This document shows positions 55,425-64,000 of a DNA stretch of 64,000 nt, in pieces. How positions within the stretch are numbered: the first letter of the stretch is position 1; every line of letters begins with the position of its first letter. The stretch comes from Sphingopyxis sp. JAI108 (GTDB lineage Bacteria > Pseudomonadota > Alphaproteobacteria > Sphingomonadales > Sphingomonadaceae): positions 1,488,001 through 1,552,000 of the forward strand of contig NZ_JACCCJ010000001.1 of assembly GCF_013410105.1 (NCBI RefSeq), given 5' to 3'. Under the pieces are notes generated by a model that ran no database searches, was not told the DNA's origin, and saw only the letters and a list, made by a program, of their open reading frames with translations. The translations under genes were made by a program, and so were the position numbers.

Positions 55425-56486
55425 TTATTTCAGCTCGGCGCCGTTCAGCGCGGTCATGCCCGTGCCGTTCGCCGCCGCCTTGTCGGCGACATCCTTCGGC
55501 GACACGATCAGGCCCTTGGCGGCCAGATAGCCGCCTTCGCCCGCGCCCTTCAGGAACTCGGCGACATATTCGGCCAGGCCGGGGACGACGCCGACATGCG
55601 CCTTCTTCACATAGATGAACAGCGGGCGCGAACCGGGATAGCTGCCGTCGGCGATCGCCGCATAGGTCGGCGCGACGCCCTGGATCGGCACCGCCTTGAT
55701 CTTGTCCTTGTTCGCATCGAGGTACGAAAAGCCAAAGATGCCAAGGCTGGTCGGGTTCTTGTCGAGCTTCGAGATGATGAGGTTATCATTCTCGCCCTGC
55801 TCGACATAATAGGGCGAACCGCGCAGCGTCGTGCAGGTCGCCTCATGCTTGTCCTTGTCGCTGGCCTTCAGCGCCTTCATCTCGGGATTGGCGTCGCAGC
55901 CGGTGCCGAGGATCAGCTCCTTGAATGCGTCGTAAGTGCCGCTGGTCGACGGCGGGCCGAAAACCGAGATCGCGACGGCGGGGAGGGCGGGGTTCACGTC
56001 CTTCCACGTCTTTGCGGTGTTCGGCTTGCCATAGGGGTTCGCGGCGAGCGCCTTGTAGACATCTTCCTCGGACAGCTTGAAGCCGGGGCCGCGCTGCGCT
56101 TCGCCCAGCGCGATGCCGTCGATGCCGATCTGGATTTCGACGATGTCCTTGACGCCATTCGCCTGGCAGGTGTCGAATTCCGACTTTTTCATGCGGCGCG
56201 ATGCGTTCGAAATGTCCGCGGTGTCGCCGCCGACGCCGGCGCAGAAACGCTCGAAACCGCCGCCGGTGCCCGTGCTGTCGATCTTCGGCGTCTTGTTGCC
56301 CGTCGCTTCGGCGAACTTCTCGCCGACCGCGGTGGCAAAAGGATAGACGGTCGACGACCCGACCGCGCTGATATAATCGCGCGCCCCGCCGCCCGAGGAG
56401 GCCTGATCCTGACACGCGGAAAGCGCCAGCGCGCACACGGCGGCGCCGGCGACGCCAAGAACGCGGGGGGCGAATTTCTGAGCCAT
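55425..56486 (-). CDS. pstS: Phosphate-binding protein PstS (lipoprotein)
   Basis: 353 residues. Lipobox ALSAC (Cys about 25). Phosphate-contact segments are AVGSSTVYPFATAVGEKF and the later SASRRM-like ISNASRRMKKSE plus GPPSTSGTYDAFKE. Captures phosphate in the periplasm for PstCAB. First gene of the operon, with Pho-box-like repeats 84-122 nt upstream. Confidence 0.95.
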   Translation of the reverse strand: MAQKFAPRVLGVAGAAVCALALSACQDQASSGGGARDYISAVGSSTVYPFATAVGEKFAEATGNKTPKIDSTGTGGGFERFCAGVGGDTADISNASRRMKKSEFDTCQANGVKDIVEIQIGIDGIALGEAQRGPGFKLSEEDVYKALAANPYGKPNTAKTWKDVNPALPAVAISVFGPPSTSGTYDAFKELILGTGCDANPEMKALKASDKDKHEATCTTLRGSPYYVEQGENDNLIISKLDKNPTSLGIFGFSYLDANKDKIKAVPIQGVAPTYAAIADGSYPGSRPLFIYVKKAHVGVVPGLAEYVAEFLKGAGEGGYLAAKGLIVSPKDVADKAAANGTGMTALNGAELK

Positions 56487-56569
56487 GGAATATGTCCTGT
56501 AGAGGGGTCGTTACCGAACCAAGCCGCCACCCCTGCAGCGACTCGCTGAGGGCCATTTGGGCGCGTTGT

Positions 56570-56608
56570 GTGACGTGTATGTGACAGAAAGTGTCATATA
56601 AGTGTCAT
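56570..56608 (-). promoter_or_regulatory. Pho boxes of the pst operon
   Basis: On the leftward strand CTGTCAC-N4-ACGTCAC (56587-56570), the half-sites 11 bp apart. Beside it on the other strand lies a perfect direct repeat GTGTCAT-ATAA-GTGTCAT (56591-56608), also 11-bp period. The two pairs face each other. PhoB control of pstS is well known; orientation of the second pair is unusual. Confidence 0.65.
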
Positions 56609-56636
56609 GGGAGTTGGCGGATGAGATCTCGATTTT

Positions 56637-59084
56637 CTACCGCAACCATCCTGTAACTTCAGCGGCGAGGGCAATTATGTCATTATCACGCGGGAACTTC
56701 CGGGTTGCTTCAGCCAAATGGGTCTTCACCATTGATGCATCGCTGTCCTTTAGGGTGGCGTTGCTCGGGAGTGACCGAATACCTTGAAATAGTACGGCAT
56801 AGGGGTGAACGCTCGACCGATTGCGCTGAGCTTCCATCGATATAGCCTCGCGAATGCTAGCGATCGCTTCCGAAACGATAGATTGATCGCCGTCCATCGA
56901 TATCGCTTGATAAAAAAGAATTTTTGCTAATGTTGTTAGCGTTAGAGGATGGTATTCGATCGAAACAGCATGACGGGCATGGCCAACTGCCAAATTTAAG
57001 TACCCCAAAGATTCTTCTGAAATTTCTTCAGTGGATTGATATTTGTAAAGATTAAGCAAGGCAACTTGTTCCCAATAGCGGGAGTTCCATCGCCACTCTT
57101 CCTCAACTGATTCGTAAAAATCTATAGATTTTTCATTGAGAAACTTTTCAACTACTTGATCAAGATCGAATAGCCTTGCGGCCAGCCTCGCTTCTGGCGT
57201 CCGCTGAACGATAGTGCGCCTGTTAACGCGGGGTGCTACTGCTTTCCCGAGGTTAATAAACACGTTCAACATCTCGTCTTGATTTTCCTGTGATGCCACT
57301 TCCAGCATCCGAGTTGCGAGTGTGCCATTGAGTGGAATTACGTAATTTCTTGCTTTGTCTTCAGCGTGGGTGAGCGGAAAGGGGTGGGCATTATTGAACT
57401 GCTGGTTGATACCTGCACCCGAAGACGAGGCGATCAGCAAATCAAATTTCACGCCGCTCTTTGTGCAATACTGTGCCAAGGCGGCCGTCAAATACCTTAC
57501 ACGATCAACCTTATTTCCAAACTGAAAAAGGGATTCAACAATCCGATCAAGCGGCCTCAAATCGTTCATTATACGACAGCAAGCGATTGCGATCGGATCG
57601 TCCTTCAATGCAGCCACTGATGACGCTTCATCATCAATAAACGTGCTGTCTCCAACGAGTCCGGCTTGAACATAAGTTTGAATTAATTGCCGCATTTCTC
57701 GATCACTTAGTTTTTCTGACTGTTTTACTGAGTAATCTTTTCCCGTTAGTACTTCTGTAACAAATTTCCGTCTATAAGACCGTTCTGCAGCCAGGAAAAC
57801 CAAATCCTTTTTTTCTGCAAGGGACAAAACTGCCTCAATTGAATAGACCTGATCTGCAAAGTCATCGACTATGACGAGGCACCGACCTGCGATATTGTTC
57901 AGCATGGAAGCGGTCAGCCGAGGCTCTAAGCGGCTCAGTGCTGAACAAGACAGGACGGTGGTGCCTTGACGCGCGAAGTCAAATCCCACGCGACGAAGTG
58001 CCGTGGATTTCCCGACCCCAACATGGTCGGATAAGAATATCAATCGCGAATCTGAGCGGCCGGAGAAGGCGTCCTCAACGGCCCTGACTAACGTGCTATT
58101 GACTGGACGAGAGATATCATACTGGAGGGTTAGATCGCTCCAACTTGGAACGTGCCCGAAAAAGAATCTGGGATCGTTGGCATTCGCCTCCGTCGCAGCG
58201 GGGACTTTTTCGAAATCTGAATAGAAGCTGCTGATATCGTGAGCGGTTGGCTCTTCGATAAAAATACTCTTTTCATCTTCCGTTACTAGATCTTGAGGTC
58301 TTGGTCTATTTATAACACTCGAGCTTATGAACTCTATAAAGTCTTCTGATGTACCGGAATATCGTAACAAATCCAAGCGTTCGCATTCTGTATCTGTTAC
58401 AATATCCCCGAACGGTTCAATAAGAATAGAAGGTCCTCGATCCAACCGGGATGTTGACTGTGATCTTAAGGAAAGGAAATAGTCCAAATCTGTTTCATCT
58501 AACGACGACCCCATAATTATAAAGGGTTCAGACGAGAGAAAATGGGATAGATTGACCATCCACGGATTCGAAGTTTTGATTATGTTGAAATAGGCGTCCC
58601 TCGAGAAGATGTATCCATCTTGGGGTCTTTGAGTGTGCCCATGAAGATGAACTATCTGGACGTTCGATCGATCGCCATTTTCCTCATATGTATCTCGATA
58701 ATTGTATATTTTTGGTATCTGATATCTATCAGCATTAGCGTATGCTGCCTCCAGCGCATCATCAATGTTTAAAGTGAATATTCGCTTCCAAAGGAATAGG
58801 GGAAGAGCTCGAAGCGCGGGGCCAGGTGTGCAGCCAGAGAATCTTGCTGTGACGTGCTGATCGACTTCGTCGGCTGTAAGAGTTTGATAAATTCTCTGAA
58901 GAGAATGACCTTCCTTTGCGCCCTTTAGCTTGCAAAGTTCGACGCGATACGCGTCAGCCAGCGGCAGCGTTTTCCCGTCGGCATTTGTCGAGCCAAGACT
59001 CGCGGCCGCTCCCAACAACAGATTATATTCTCCGGCCCTTAGGCTCGCGGCAAGTCGATCAAGTTGCTCGGGTGTCAATTTCAT
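56637..59084 (-). CDS. SIR2-like / P-loop NTPase fusion protein, putative anti-phage effector
   Basis: 815 residues in three parts. (1) Residues 1 to about 270: SIR2-like NADase fold with LLLGAAASLGS (22-32), TLNIDD with Asn106, HLHG with His148, and IIMGSSLDETDLDYF, the layout of defence-type SIR2 domains. (2) About 310-560: a STAND/AAA-like NTPase, Walker A HVGVGKST (Lys359), Walker B CLVIVDDF (Asp407/408). (3) About 560-815: helical, possibly TPR-like sensor. Known relatives degrade NAD+ on phage sensing; which signal is unknown. The DNA is far richer in A+T than its neighbours, codons are atypical, and no partner gene is present: a transferred, single-gene module. GGGGAG precedes ATG 59084. 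Confidence 0.78.
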   Translation of the reverse strand: MKLTPEQLDRLAASLRAGEYNLLLGAAASLGSTNADGKTLPLADAYRVELCKLKGAKEGHSLQRIYQTLTADEVDQHVTARFSGCTPGPALRALPLFLWKRIFTLNIDDALEAAYANADRYQIPKIYNYRDTYEENGDRSNVQIVHLHGHTQRPQDGYIFSRDAYFNIIKTSNPWMVNLSHFLSSEPFIIMGSSLDETDLDYFLSLRSQSTSRLDRGPSILIEPFGDIVTDTECERLDLLRYSGTSEDFIEFISSSVINRPRPQDLVTEDEKSIFIEEPTAHDISSFYSDFEKVPAATEANANDPRFFFGHVPSWSDLTLQYDISRPVNSTLVRAVEDAFSGRSDSRLIFLSDHVGVGKSTALRRVGFDFARQGTTVLSCSALSRLEPRLTASMLNNIAGRCLVIVDDFADQVYSIEAVLSLAEKKDLVFLAAERSYRRKFVTEVLTGKDYSVKQSEKLSDREMRQLIQTYVQAGLVGDSTFIDDEASSVAALKDDPIAIACCRIMNDLRPLDRIVESLFQFGNKVDRVRYLTAALAQYCTKSGVKFDLLIASSSGAGINQQFNNAHPFPLTHAEDKARNYVIPLNGTLATRMLEVASQENQDEMLNVFINLGKAVAPRVNRRTIVQRTPEARLAARLFDLDQVVEKFLNEKSIDFYESVEEEWRWNSRYWEQVALLNLYKYQSTEEISEESLGYLNLAVGHARHAVSIEYHPLTLTTLAKILFYQAISMDGDQSIVSEAIASIREAISMEAQRNRSSVHPYAVLFQGIRSLPSNATLKDSDASMVKTHLAEATRKFPRDNDIIALAAEVTGWLR

Positions 59085-59177
59085 GTTCTCCCCACATTAA
59101 TATATGAGCATAGCAGCGGTGGGACCCGAGCGAAAATCTAAAATTGGCGTCTCAAGGCTAAGTGCGAGGAAACCAGC

Positions 59178-59508
59178 ATGATCCTCATCACCGGCCACGT
59201 CATCCTGACCCCCGAGCATCGCGAGCGCAGGATCGCGCTCGGCGCCGAGCATAGCGCGCGGTCGCGCGGCGAGGCGGGGTGTCTGACGCATCGCTGCCAT
59301 GTCGATGTCGAGCAGCCCGACCGCCTCGTCTTTGTCGAGGAGTGGGCGGATATCGCCGCGGTGCGCACCCACGTCATCCCGGACTTGATCCGGGATCGCG
59401 GTGCCCGCATCCGCCGCCTTCGTCGCCGAAATACACGCCCTCTCGCCGCAGCCGCCGGTGATCCGGATTTATGCCGCCGAGGATATCACCGCGAAGCTGA
59501 TGGGGTGA
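59178..59508 (+). pseudogene. Antibiotic biosynthesis monooxygenase-domain gene, broken by a repeat
   Basis: Begins MILITGHVILTPEHRERRIA and reads as a small ABM-fold enzyme for about 65 residues (ending DIAAVRTH). Then about 25 nt of the family B repeat (59372-59396) shift the frame by one base. After it a different frame continues the protein (PASAAFVAEIHALSPQPPVI, then RIYAAEDITAKLMG) to a stop at 59508. The net insertion is about 22 nt. The intact gene would encode about 103 residues. Confidence 0.8.
59372..59396. repeat. Family B half-unit inserted in a gene
   Basis: CGTCATCCCGGACTTGATCC and five more bases, the same arm as in copy 2 at 50133. Contains its own inner dyad ATCCCGG/CCGGGAT. 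It lies inside the monooxygenase-like reading frame. Confidence 0.85.
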
Positions 59509-59893
59509 TATACCCCTCGCGCTTGCGGGACGGGCTTTTCCGCACCCCGGACCTGATCCGGGGTCCATCGACGTCGCGGCAGTGGATGCCGGATCGAGAC
59601 CGGCATGACCACAGGTCGGGCTTCCGCAAAAAAACGCTGTCCTACATTATCGCGCCGTGCCAGCGTCGCCGCCGCTCTTTCGCATAGTCGGCTTCCTCAC
59701 ACCGTTTTTCGTCCACGCGTCGTGCGGCGGGTATCATTATACCCGAGGGGAGCGTGAACTTTGTAAACTTTGGAATATTGTTGCGCGGGCGGCCCCCCCC
59801 GGCGCGGGCTTGATGGGGGGCGCGGGATCGTGAGGGCAGGGTGATCGGCCGCGGATCGCACCGGGCACGACAACAGCTTGATTGCGGGGGCAT
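59509..59893. other. Gene-free region with repeats and a promoter-like block
   Basis: No intact gene. Holds a diverged family B repeat (59543-59609), a hairpin GGGTAT-CATT-ATACCC (59729-59744), and tandem 9-mers GTGAACTTT and GTAAACTTT (59754-59771). The block resembles an operator/promoter for the truncated gene at 59894. Confidence 0.55.
59543..59609. repeat. Family B palindromic repeat, diverged copy
   Basis: Begins CACCCCGGACCTGATCCGG and ends GGATCGAGACCGGCATGACC; arms less well matched than in copies 1 and 2, so probably older. Confidence 0.65.
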
Positions 59894-60046
59894 ATGAGCG
59901 GGTTCGAATTCATCTTTTCGCTGTTCGGGCTGATCCTCGGCCTCACGCTCGCCGAGGGGCTGGGCGGGCTGGCGAAGGCGCTGAAGGCGAGCCACAAGGT
60001 GCGGATCGGCTGGCGCGCGCCTTCGCGCAAATCGCCGGAATATTGA
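59894..60046 (+). pseudogene. Truncated membrane-protein gene (5' fragment)
   Basis: 50 codons: MSGFEFIFSLFGLILGLTLA followed by EGLGGLAKALKASHKVRIGW, then a change of style (RAPSRKSPEY) and stop. The first 40 residues look like the start of a longer multi-span protein of sphingomonads, lost after HKVRIGW. Read as a deletion remnant. It might instead be a tiny real gene. Confidence 0.5.
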
Positions 60047-60097
60047 CAAGAACCTGCGACTGGTGCTGACTTGCCGCCTACGGGGAAGGGGGTTTTC

Positions 60098-60673
60098 ATG
60101 ATCGATCATCGCGGGGTTTCGGGCGGGGAAGGGGCGCCGCGCGGCAGCTCCCTTCGCCCATATGACCCATCCGGACCGTGGCAGGGGCTGATCTTCATCG
60201 CGCCGGCCGCGGGGCTGGTCGCCGCGCTGTGGGCGGCCCGACTGCTCGCCCTCTCGGCGATCGCGACCATCGCGGTCACGGTGGTGCTGCTCGGCGGCGC
60301 GCTGCTCGCGGGTGGCGCGCGGGTCGACTGGCTGGCGCTGCTGCGCCGGACGCTGATCGGCTGGGGCCTGTTCCTGCTCGTCGCGTTTGCGGTCGGATAT
60401 GGCGCGTGGACCCTTGCGGAGGCGGGCGGCCCCGACCTGATCCCGGCGCGCGAGACGCTGTTTTCAGAGGTCGGGGGGATATGGAACCCCGCCATGTCGG
60501 CTATCGCGCTGCCGCTGGTGGCGGGGGTCGCGGCCGCGACATGGTGGCTGCACGCGCGCCTCCCCGCGACGCCGTTCCCGGTGCCCGTGCGTTGCGCCGC
60601 GATCATATTGATTCTGCTCGCCGCGCCCGTCGCGGGCGCCCGGCTCGCGCGCACCTTGCTGGCCCTGGCCTGA
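60098..60673 (+). CDS. Four-to-five-span membrane protein of unknown function
   Basis: 191 residues from ATG 60098 (GGGGAAGGGGG just upstream; a TTG at 60071 is possible). Spans near LIFIAPAAGLVAALWAARLL, LSAIATIAVTVVLLGGALLA, TLIGWGLFLLVAFAVGYGAW and AIALPLVAGVAAATWWLHA. Hydrophilic opening with no signal peptide. No family recognised. Alone between the broken genes and uvrA. Confidence 0.6.
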   Translation: MIDHRGVSGGEGAPRGSSLRPYDPSGPWQGLIFIAPAAGLVAALWAARLLALSAIATIAVTVVLLGGALLAGGARVDWLALLRRTLIGWGLFLLVAFAVGYGAWTLAEAGGPDLIPARETLFSEVGGIWNPAMSAIALPLVAGVAAATWWLHARLPATPFPVPVRCAAIILILLAAPVAGARLARTLLALA

Positions 60674-60882
60674 TCGGCGCTGCGCGCGCCGCGCCCGATG
60701 CGCGGTGCCGGCGAAAAAGCGCGGTCCCGCCACACCGGCCACACCGGCTCGATCGGCTGTTGCCGATGGGGCATCGATCGAGTTCCCCGCCCGCCTGCGG
60801 GAGGGGTTAGGAAAGGGCATGTTTGGGCGCGGGACGGCGACGGACGCTCCCAACCCCTCGCTGACGGGAGGGGGTTTCGGCT
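60674..60882. repeat. Palindromic intergenic repeat before uvrA stop
   Basis: Gene-free. Contains GAGGGGTT (60801-60808) and AACCCCTC (60852-60859) as inverted arms flanked by GCGGGAG and ACGGGAG, a pattern widespread in sphingomonads. Could end the uvrA and 60098 transcripts. Confidence 0.55.
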
Positions 60883-63777
60883 CTACTTCCCCAAGAGCGG
60901 CGCCAGATACTGGCCGGTGAAGCTGCGCTTCTCCTTCACCACCTGCTCGGGCGTGCCCGCGGCGACGATCTCGCCGCCCTTGACCCCGCCCTCGGGGCCG
61001 AGGTCGAGGATATAGTCGGCGGTCTTGATGACATCCAGATTATGCTCGATCACCACGACGCTGTTGCCCTGGTCGACAAGCTGTTGCAGCACTTCGAGCA
61101 GCTTGCGCACATCCTCGAAATGCAGCCCGGTGGTCGGCTCGTCGAGGATATAGAGCGTCTGCCCGGTCGAGCGGCGCGACAATTCCTTGGCCAGCTTGAC
61201 GCGCTGCGCCTCGCCCCCCGACAGCGTCGTCGCCTGCTGCCCGACCTTGATATAGCCAAGGCCGACGCGCACCAGCATCGCCATCTTCTCGCGGATCGAC
61301 GGCACCGCCTTGAAGAATTCGGCCGCATCCTCGACCGTCATGTCGAGCACGTCGGCGATGCTGTGGCCCTTGAACTTCACCTCCAGCGTTTCGCGGTTGT
61401 AGCGTTTGCCGTGGCACGTCTCGCACGTCACATAAACGTCGGGCAGGAAGTGCATCTCGATCTTGATCAGCCCGTCGCCGGTGCAGGTCTCGCACCGCCC
61501 GCCCTTGACGTTGAAGCTGAAGCGCCCCGGCTTGTAGCCGCGCGCCTGGCTTTCGGGCAGCCCCGCGAACCAGTCGCGGATGATCGTGAAGGCGCCCGTG
61601 TAGGTCGCGGGGTTCGATCGCGGGGTGCGGCCGATCGGCGACTGGTCGATGTCGATCACCTTGTCGCAATGCTCCAGCCCCTTCAGGCTGTCGTGCGGCC
61701 CCGCGATCATGCGCGCGCCGTTGAGCACGCGCGCGGCGCTGGCATAGAGCGTGTCGATGATCAGGCTCGACTTGCCGCTGCCCGACAGGCCGGTGACGCA
61801 GGTGAAGGTGCCGAGCGGGATCTTGGCGGTGACATTGTTGAGGTTGTTCGCGCGCGCGCCCTTGAGCACGAGGTCGAAGCCATTGCCCTTGCGGCGGTGC
61901 TTGGGCACCTCGATCTTCTTCGCGCCGGTCAGATACGCCGCGGTCAGGCTGTTCTTGTTCGCGAGCACCTGTTCAAGCGTGCCCTCGGCAACGATCTCGC
62001 CGCCGTGGAGGCCCGCGCCGGGGCCCATGTCGACGACATAATCGGCGTGGCGGATCGCATCCTCGTCATGCTCGACGACGATCACGGTGTTGCCGAGGTC
62101 GCGAAGGCGCTTCAATGTCGCGAGCAGCCGGTCGTTGTCGCGCTGGTGGAGGCCGATGCTCGGCTCGTCGAGGACGTAGAGCACGCCCGACAGGCCGCTG
62201 CCGATCTGGCTGGCGAGACGGATGCGCTGGCTCTCGCCGCCGCTCAATGTGCCGCTGGTGCGGTTGAGGTTGAGGTAATCGAGCCCGACATTGTTGAGGA
62301 AGCCGAGCCGTTCGTTGATCTCTTTCAGGATCGCCTTGGCGATCTGGCGCTGCGTGTCATTGAGCTTTTCGTCGAGCGTGCTGAACCAGCCGAGCGCGTC
62401 GGCGACGCTGCGCTGCGCCGACATGCTGATATTCTCGCCCGCGATCTTCACCGCGAGCGGTTCGGGGCGCAGGCGCGCGCCGTGGCACGTCTCGCACGGG
62501 TGCGGCGCCTGATATTTGCTCAGCTCCTCGCGCATCCACGCGCTTTCGGTCTGGAGCAGGCGGCGGTTGAGGTTGCCGATCACACCCTCGAACGCCTTGT
62601 GCGTCGTGTAACTGCGCCTGCCGTCCTTGAAGGTCAGCTCGACGGGTTTGCCGCCGCTCCCATAGAGGATCACCAGTTGCACCTCGCCCGGTAGGTCCTG
62701 CCACGGCGTCGTCAGGTCGAATCCATAGGCTTTGCCCAGGCTTTCGAGCACCTGCATATAATAAGGCGAGGGCGGGTTCGATTTGGCCCACGGCACGATC
62801 GCGCCCTTCTTCAGGGACAGCGCATGGTTGGGCACGACCAGGTCGGGGTCGAACTCCTGCCGCTCGCCGAGCCCGTCACACGCCGGGCACGCACCCTGCG
62901 GCGCGTTGAAGCTGAACAGCCGCGGTTCTATCTCGGCGATCGTGAATCCGCTGACCGGGCAGGCGAATTTCTCGGAGAAGATCAGGCGGTTCGGGGGGAT
63001 GCCCGCGCCCTTCATCGCGCCGCCGGTATCTTCTTCCTCGCGCCCCGGCACCGGGCCGTCGGCGAGGTCGACATAGGCGAGCCCTTCGGCCAGCTTCAAC
63101 GCGGTCTCGAAGCTGTCGGCGAGCCGCGTTTCGAGGCCTTCACGGACGGCAACGCGGTCGACGACCACCTCGATGTCATGCTTGTATTTCTTGTCGAGCG
63201 CCGGCGCCTCGCCGATCTCGTAGAATTCGCCGTCGATGCGGACGCGCGTGAAGCCGTCCTTCTGCCACTGCGCGAGTTCCTTCTTATACTCGCCCTTGCG
63301 GCCGCGCACGACGGGGGCGAGCAGATAGGCGCGGGTGCCCTCGGGCAACGCCATCACGCGGTCGATCATGTCGGTCACGGTCTGCGCGCTGATCGGCTCG
63401 CCGGTCGTCGGCGAATAGGGAATGCCGACGCGCGCCCAGAGCAGGCGCATATAGTCGTAGATCTCGGTCACCGTCGCGACGGTCGAGCGCGGGTTGCGCG
63501 ACGTCGTCTTCTGCTCGATGCTGATCGCCGGCGAGAGGCCGTCGATATGCTCGACATCGGGCTTTTGCATCATCTCGAGGAACTGGCGCGCATAGGCCGA
63601 CAGGCTCTCGACATAGCGCCGTTGGCCTTCGGCATAGATGGTGTCGAAGGCGAGCGAGGATTTGCCCGATCCCGACAGGCCGGTGATGACGATCAGCGCA
63701 TCGCGCGGCAGGTCGACGTCGACGCCCTTCAAATTGTGCTCGCGCGCGCCGCGCACCGAAATATGGGTAAGACTCAT
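60883..63777 (-). CDS. uvrA: Excinuclease ABC subunit A
   Basis: 964 residues, two ABC ATPase modules. Walker A motifs [14 protein letters not shown] (N-terminal) and [14 protein letters not shown] (C-terminal), two signature motifs ([12 protein letters not shown] and [12 protein letters not shown]), and the Cys-rich zinc sites CPACDG and CETCTG...CETCHG. Recognises DNA lesions and loads UvrB in nucleotide excision repair. LexA-controlled, as the box 11 nt before the ATG shows. The 197 bp beyond that box hold no gene I can support. Confidence 0.98.
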   Translation of the reverse strand: MSLTHISVRGAREHNLKGVDVDLPRDALIVITGLSGSGKSSLAFDTIYAEGQRRYVESLSAYARQFLEMMQKPDVEHIDGLSPAISIEQKTTSRNPRSTVATVTEIYDYMRLLWARVGIPYSPTTGEPISAQTVTDMIDRVMALPEGTRAYLLAPVVRGRKGEYKKELAQWQKDGFTRVRIDGEFYEIGEAPALDKKYKHDIEVVVDRVAVREGLETRLADSFETALKLAEGLAYVDLADGPVPGREEEDTGGAMKGAGIPPNRLIFSEKFACPVSGFTIAEIEPRLFSFNAPQGACPACDGLGERQEFDPDLVVPNHALSLKKGAIVPWAKSNPPSPYYMQVLESLGKAYGFDLTTPWQDLPGEVQLVILYGSGGKPVELTFKDGRRSYTTHKAFEGVIGNLNRRLLQTESAWMREELSKYQAPHPCETCHGARLRPEPLAVKIAGENISMSAQRSVADALGWFSTLDEKLNDTQRQIAKAILKEINERLGFLNNVGLDYLNLNRTSGTLSGGESQRIRLASQIGSGLSGVLYVLDEPSIGLHQRDNDRLLATLKRLRDLGNTVIVVEHDEDAIRHADYVVDMGPGAGLHGGEIVAEGTLEQVLANKNSLTAAYLTGAKKIEVPKHRRKGNGFDLVLKGARANNLNNVTAKIPLGTFTCVTGLSGSGKSSLIIDTLYASAARVLNGARMIAGPHDSLKGLEHCDKVIDIDQSPIGRTPRSNPATYTGAFTIIRDWFAGLPESQARGYKPGRFSFNVKGGRCETCTGDGLIKIEMHFLPDVYVTCETCHGKRYNRETLEVKFKGHSIADVLDMTVEDAAEFFKAVPSIREKMAMLVRVGLGYIKVGQQATTLSGGEAQRVKLAKELSRRSTGQTLYILDEPTTGLHFEDVRKLLEVLQQLVDQGNSVVVIEHNLDVIKTADYILDLGPEGGVKGGEIVAAGTPEQVVKEKRSFTGQYLAPLLGK

Positions 63778-63788
63778 GGGAGGGGTTT

Positions 63789-63803
63789 GTTCCAGATTTG
63801 TTC
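63789..63803 (-). promoter_or_regulatory. LexA (SOS) box of uvrA
   Basis: GTTC-N7-GTTC, the exact alphaproteobacterial LexA pattern, 11 nt before the uvrA start codon. LexA bound there would block the promoter or early transcription until DNA damage. Confidence 0.85.
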
Positions 63804-64000
63804 TAGGGGCGCAAGAGCGGTTCGCGCCTGTTCACAGCATAAATAGGCGGTCGGGTGCGCCGCTGCAATGCGGTCGCTTTCCACCAACCCCACAAAGACT
63901 TCGACCAGCGTCGGGTCACTCGCTTGACCCTCTGGCGCGACAGGCGGACAAGAATGATCATGCGCGCCGTCTCGACCCGGCGGCGCCGGGGAACGGGAGA

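Noticed and set aside
57366-57620. Small rightward frame inside the SIR2 gene
   Set aside because: Antisense to a conserved NTPase region, no start signal.
61042-62694. 550-codon frame opposite uvrA
   Set aside because: Antisense artefact of the uvrA codon bias.
63820-63833. Second GTTC...GTTC pair upstream of uvrA
   Set aside because: Spacer is 6 nt, not the 7 nt of a LexA box.

Overview
The window is a G+C-rich (mid-60s % by eye), gene-dense stretch of an alphaproteobacterial chromosome, most likely a sphingomonad close to Sphingopyxis. Pointers to this are the NDUFS4-like complex I accessory subunit, DUF2794 and DUF4170 proteins, a lipoyl domain fused to the PDH E1-beta subunit, the GTTC-N7-GTTC LexA box before uvrA, small 4.5S-type SRP RNA, and dispersed palindromic repeats typical of these genomes. 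The genus is an inference from protein style, not a database match. No rRNA, CRISPR array, transposase or integrase was seen.

Layout. 1-8.4 kb: secreted peptidases (M28 lipoprotein, S9 oligopeptidase), rpsD, a chorismate mutase, then a leftward trmJ-nrdR-glyA-rpiB block with two overlapping junctions. 8.5-13 kb: cysteine desulfurase plus 2Fe-2S ferredoxin, an MFS transporter, pgsA-moaD-moaE and an orphan gene. 13.2-19.5 kb: oxyR, an EF-hand protein, trmFO, a YhhN protein, a host-attachment protein, a TauD-family dioxygenase, a glycine-zipper protein and an exported peroxiredoxin. 19.6-25 kb: SRP RNA, dnaX-ybaB, lon, hup and tRNA-Val(CAC). 25-34.8 kb: a PepSY/response regulator/kinase set, GST plus a second chorismate mutase, polyprenyl diphosphate synthase, hrpB, an NDUFS4-like gene, and a leftward run of four small stress-type membrane/helical proteins. 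35-41 kb: eno-ftsB-pdhA-pdhB, a squalene/phytoene-synthase-like gene, cysE and DUF2794. 41-48.5 kb: SulP transporter with beta carbonic anhydrase, a second two-component system, two membrane proteins and an SDR.

48.6-56.6 kb is a phosphate-starvation region: an OprP-type porin, and facing it pstS-pstC-pstA-pstB-phoU-phoB. PhoB-box-like 11-bp-period repeats lie before both the porin and pstS. No phoR is adjacent.

56.6-60.1 kb breaks the style. A visibly AT-rich 815-residue protein joins an N-terminal SIR2-like domain to a P-loop NTPase and a helical C-terminus, the architecture of NAD-depleting anti-phage proteins. Next to it lie an antibiotic-biosynthesis-monooxygenase gene frameshifted by a copy of the local palindromic repeat, further repeats, and a truncated membrane-protein gene. 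This is the best candidate for an undescribed system here. The window ends with uvrA under a LexA box.
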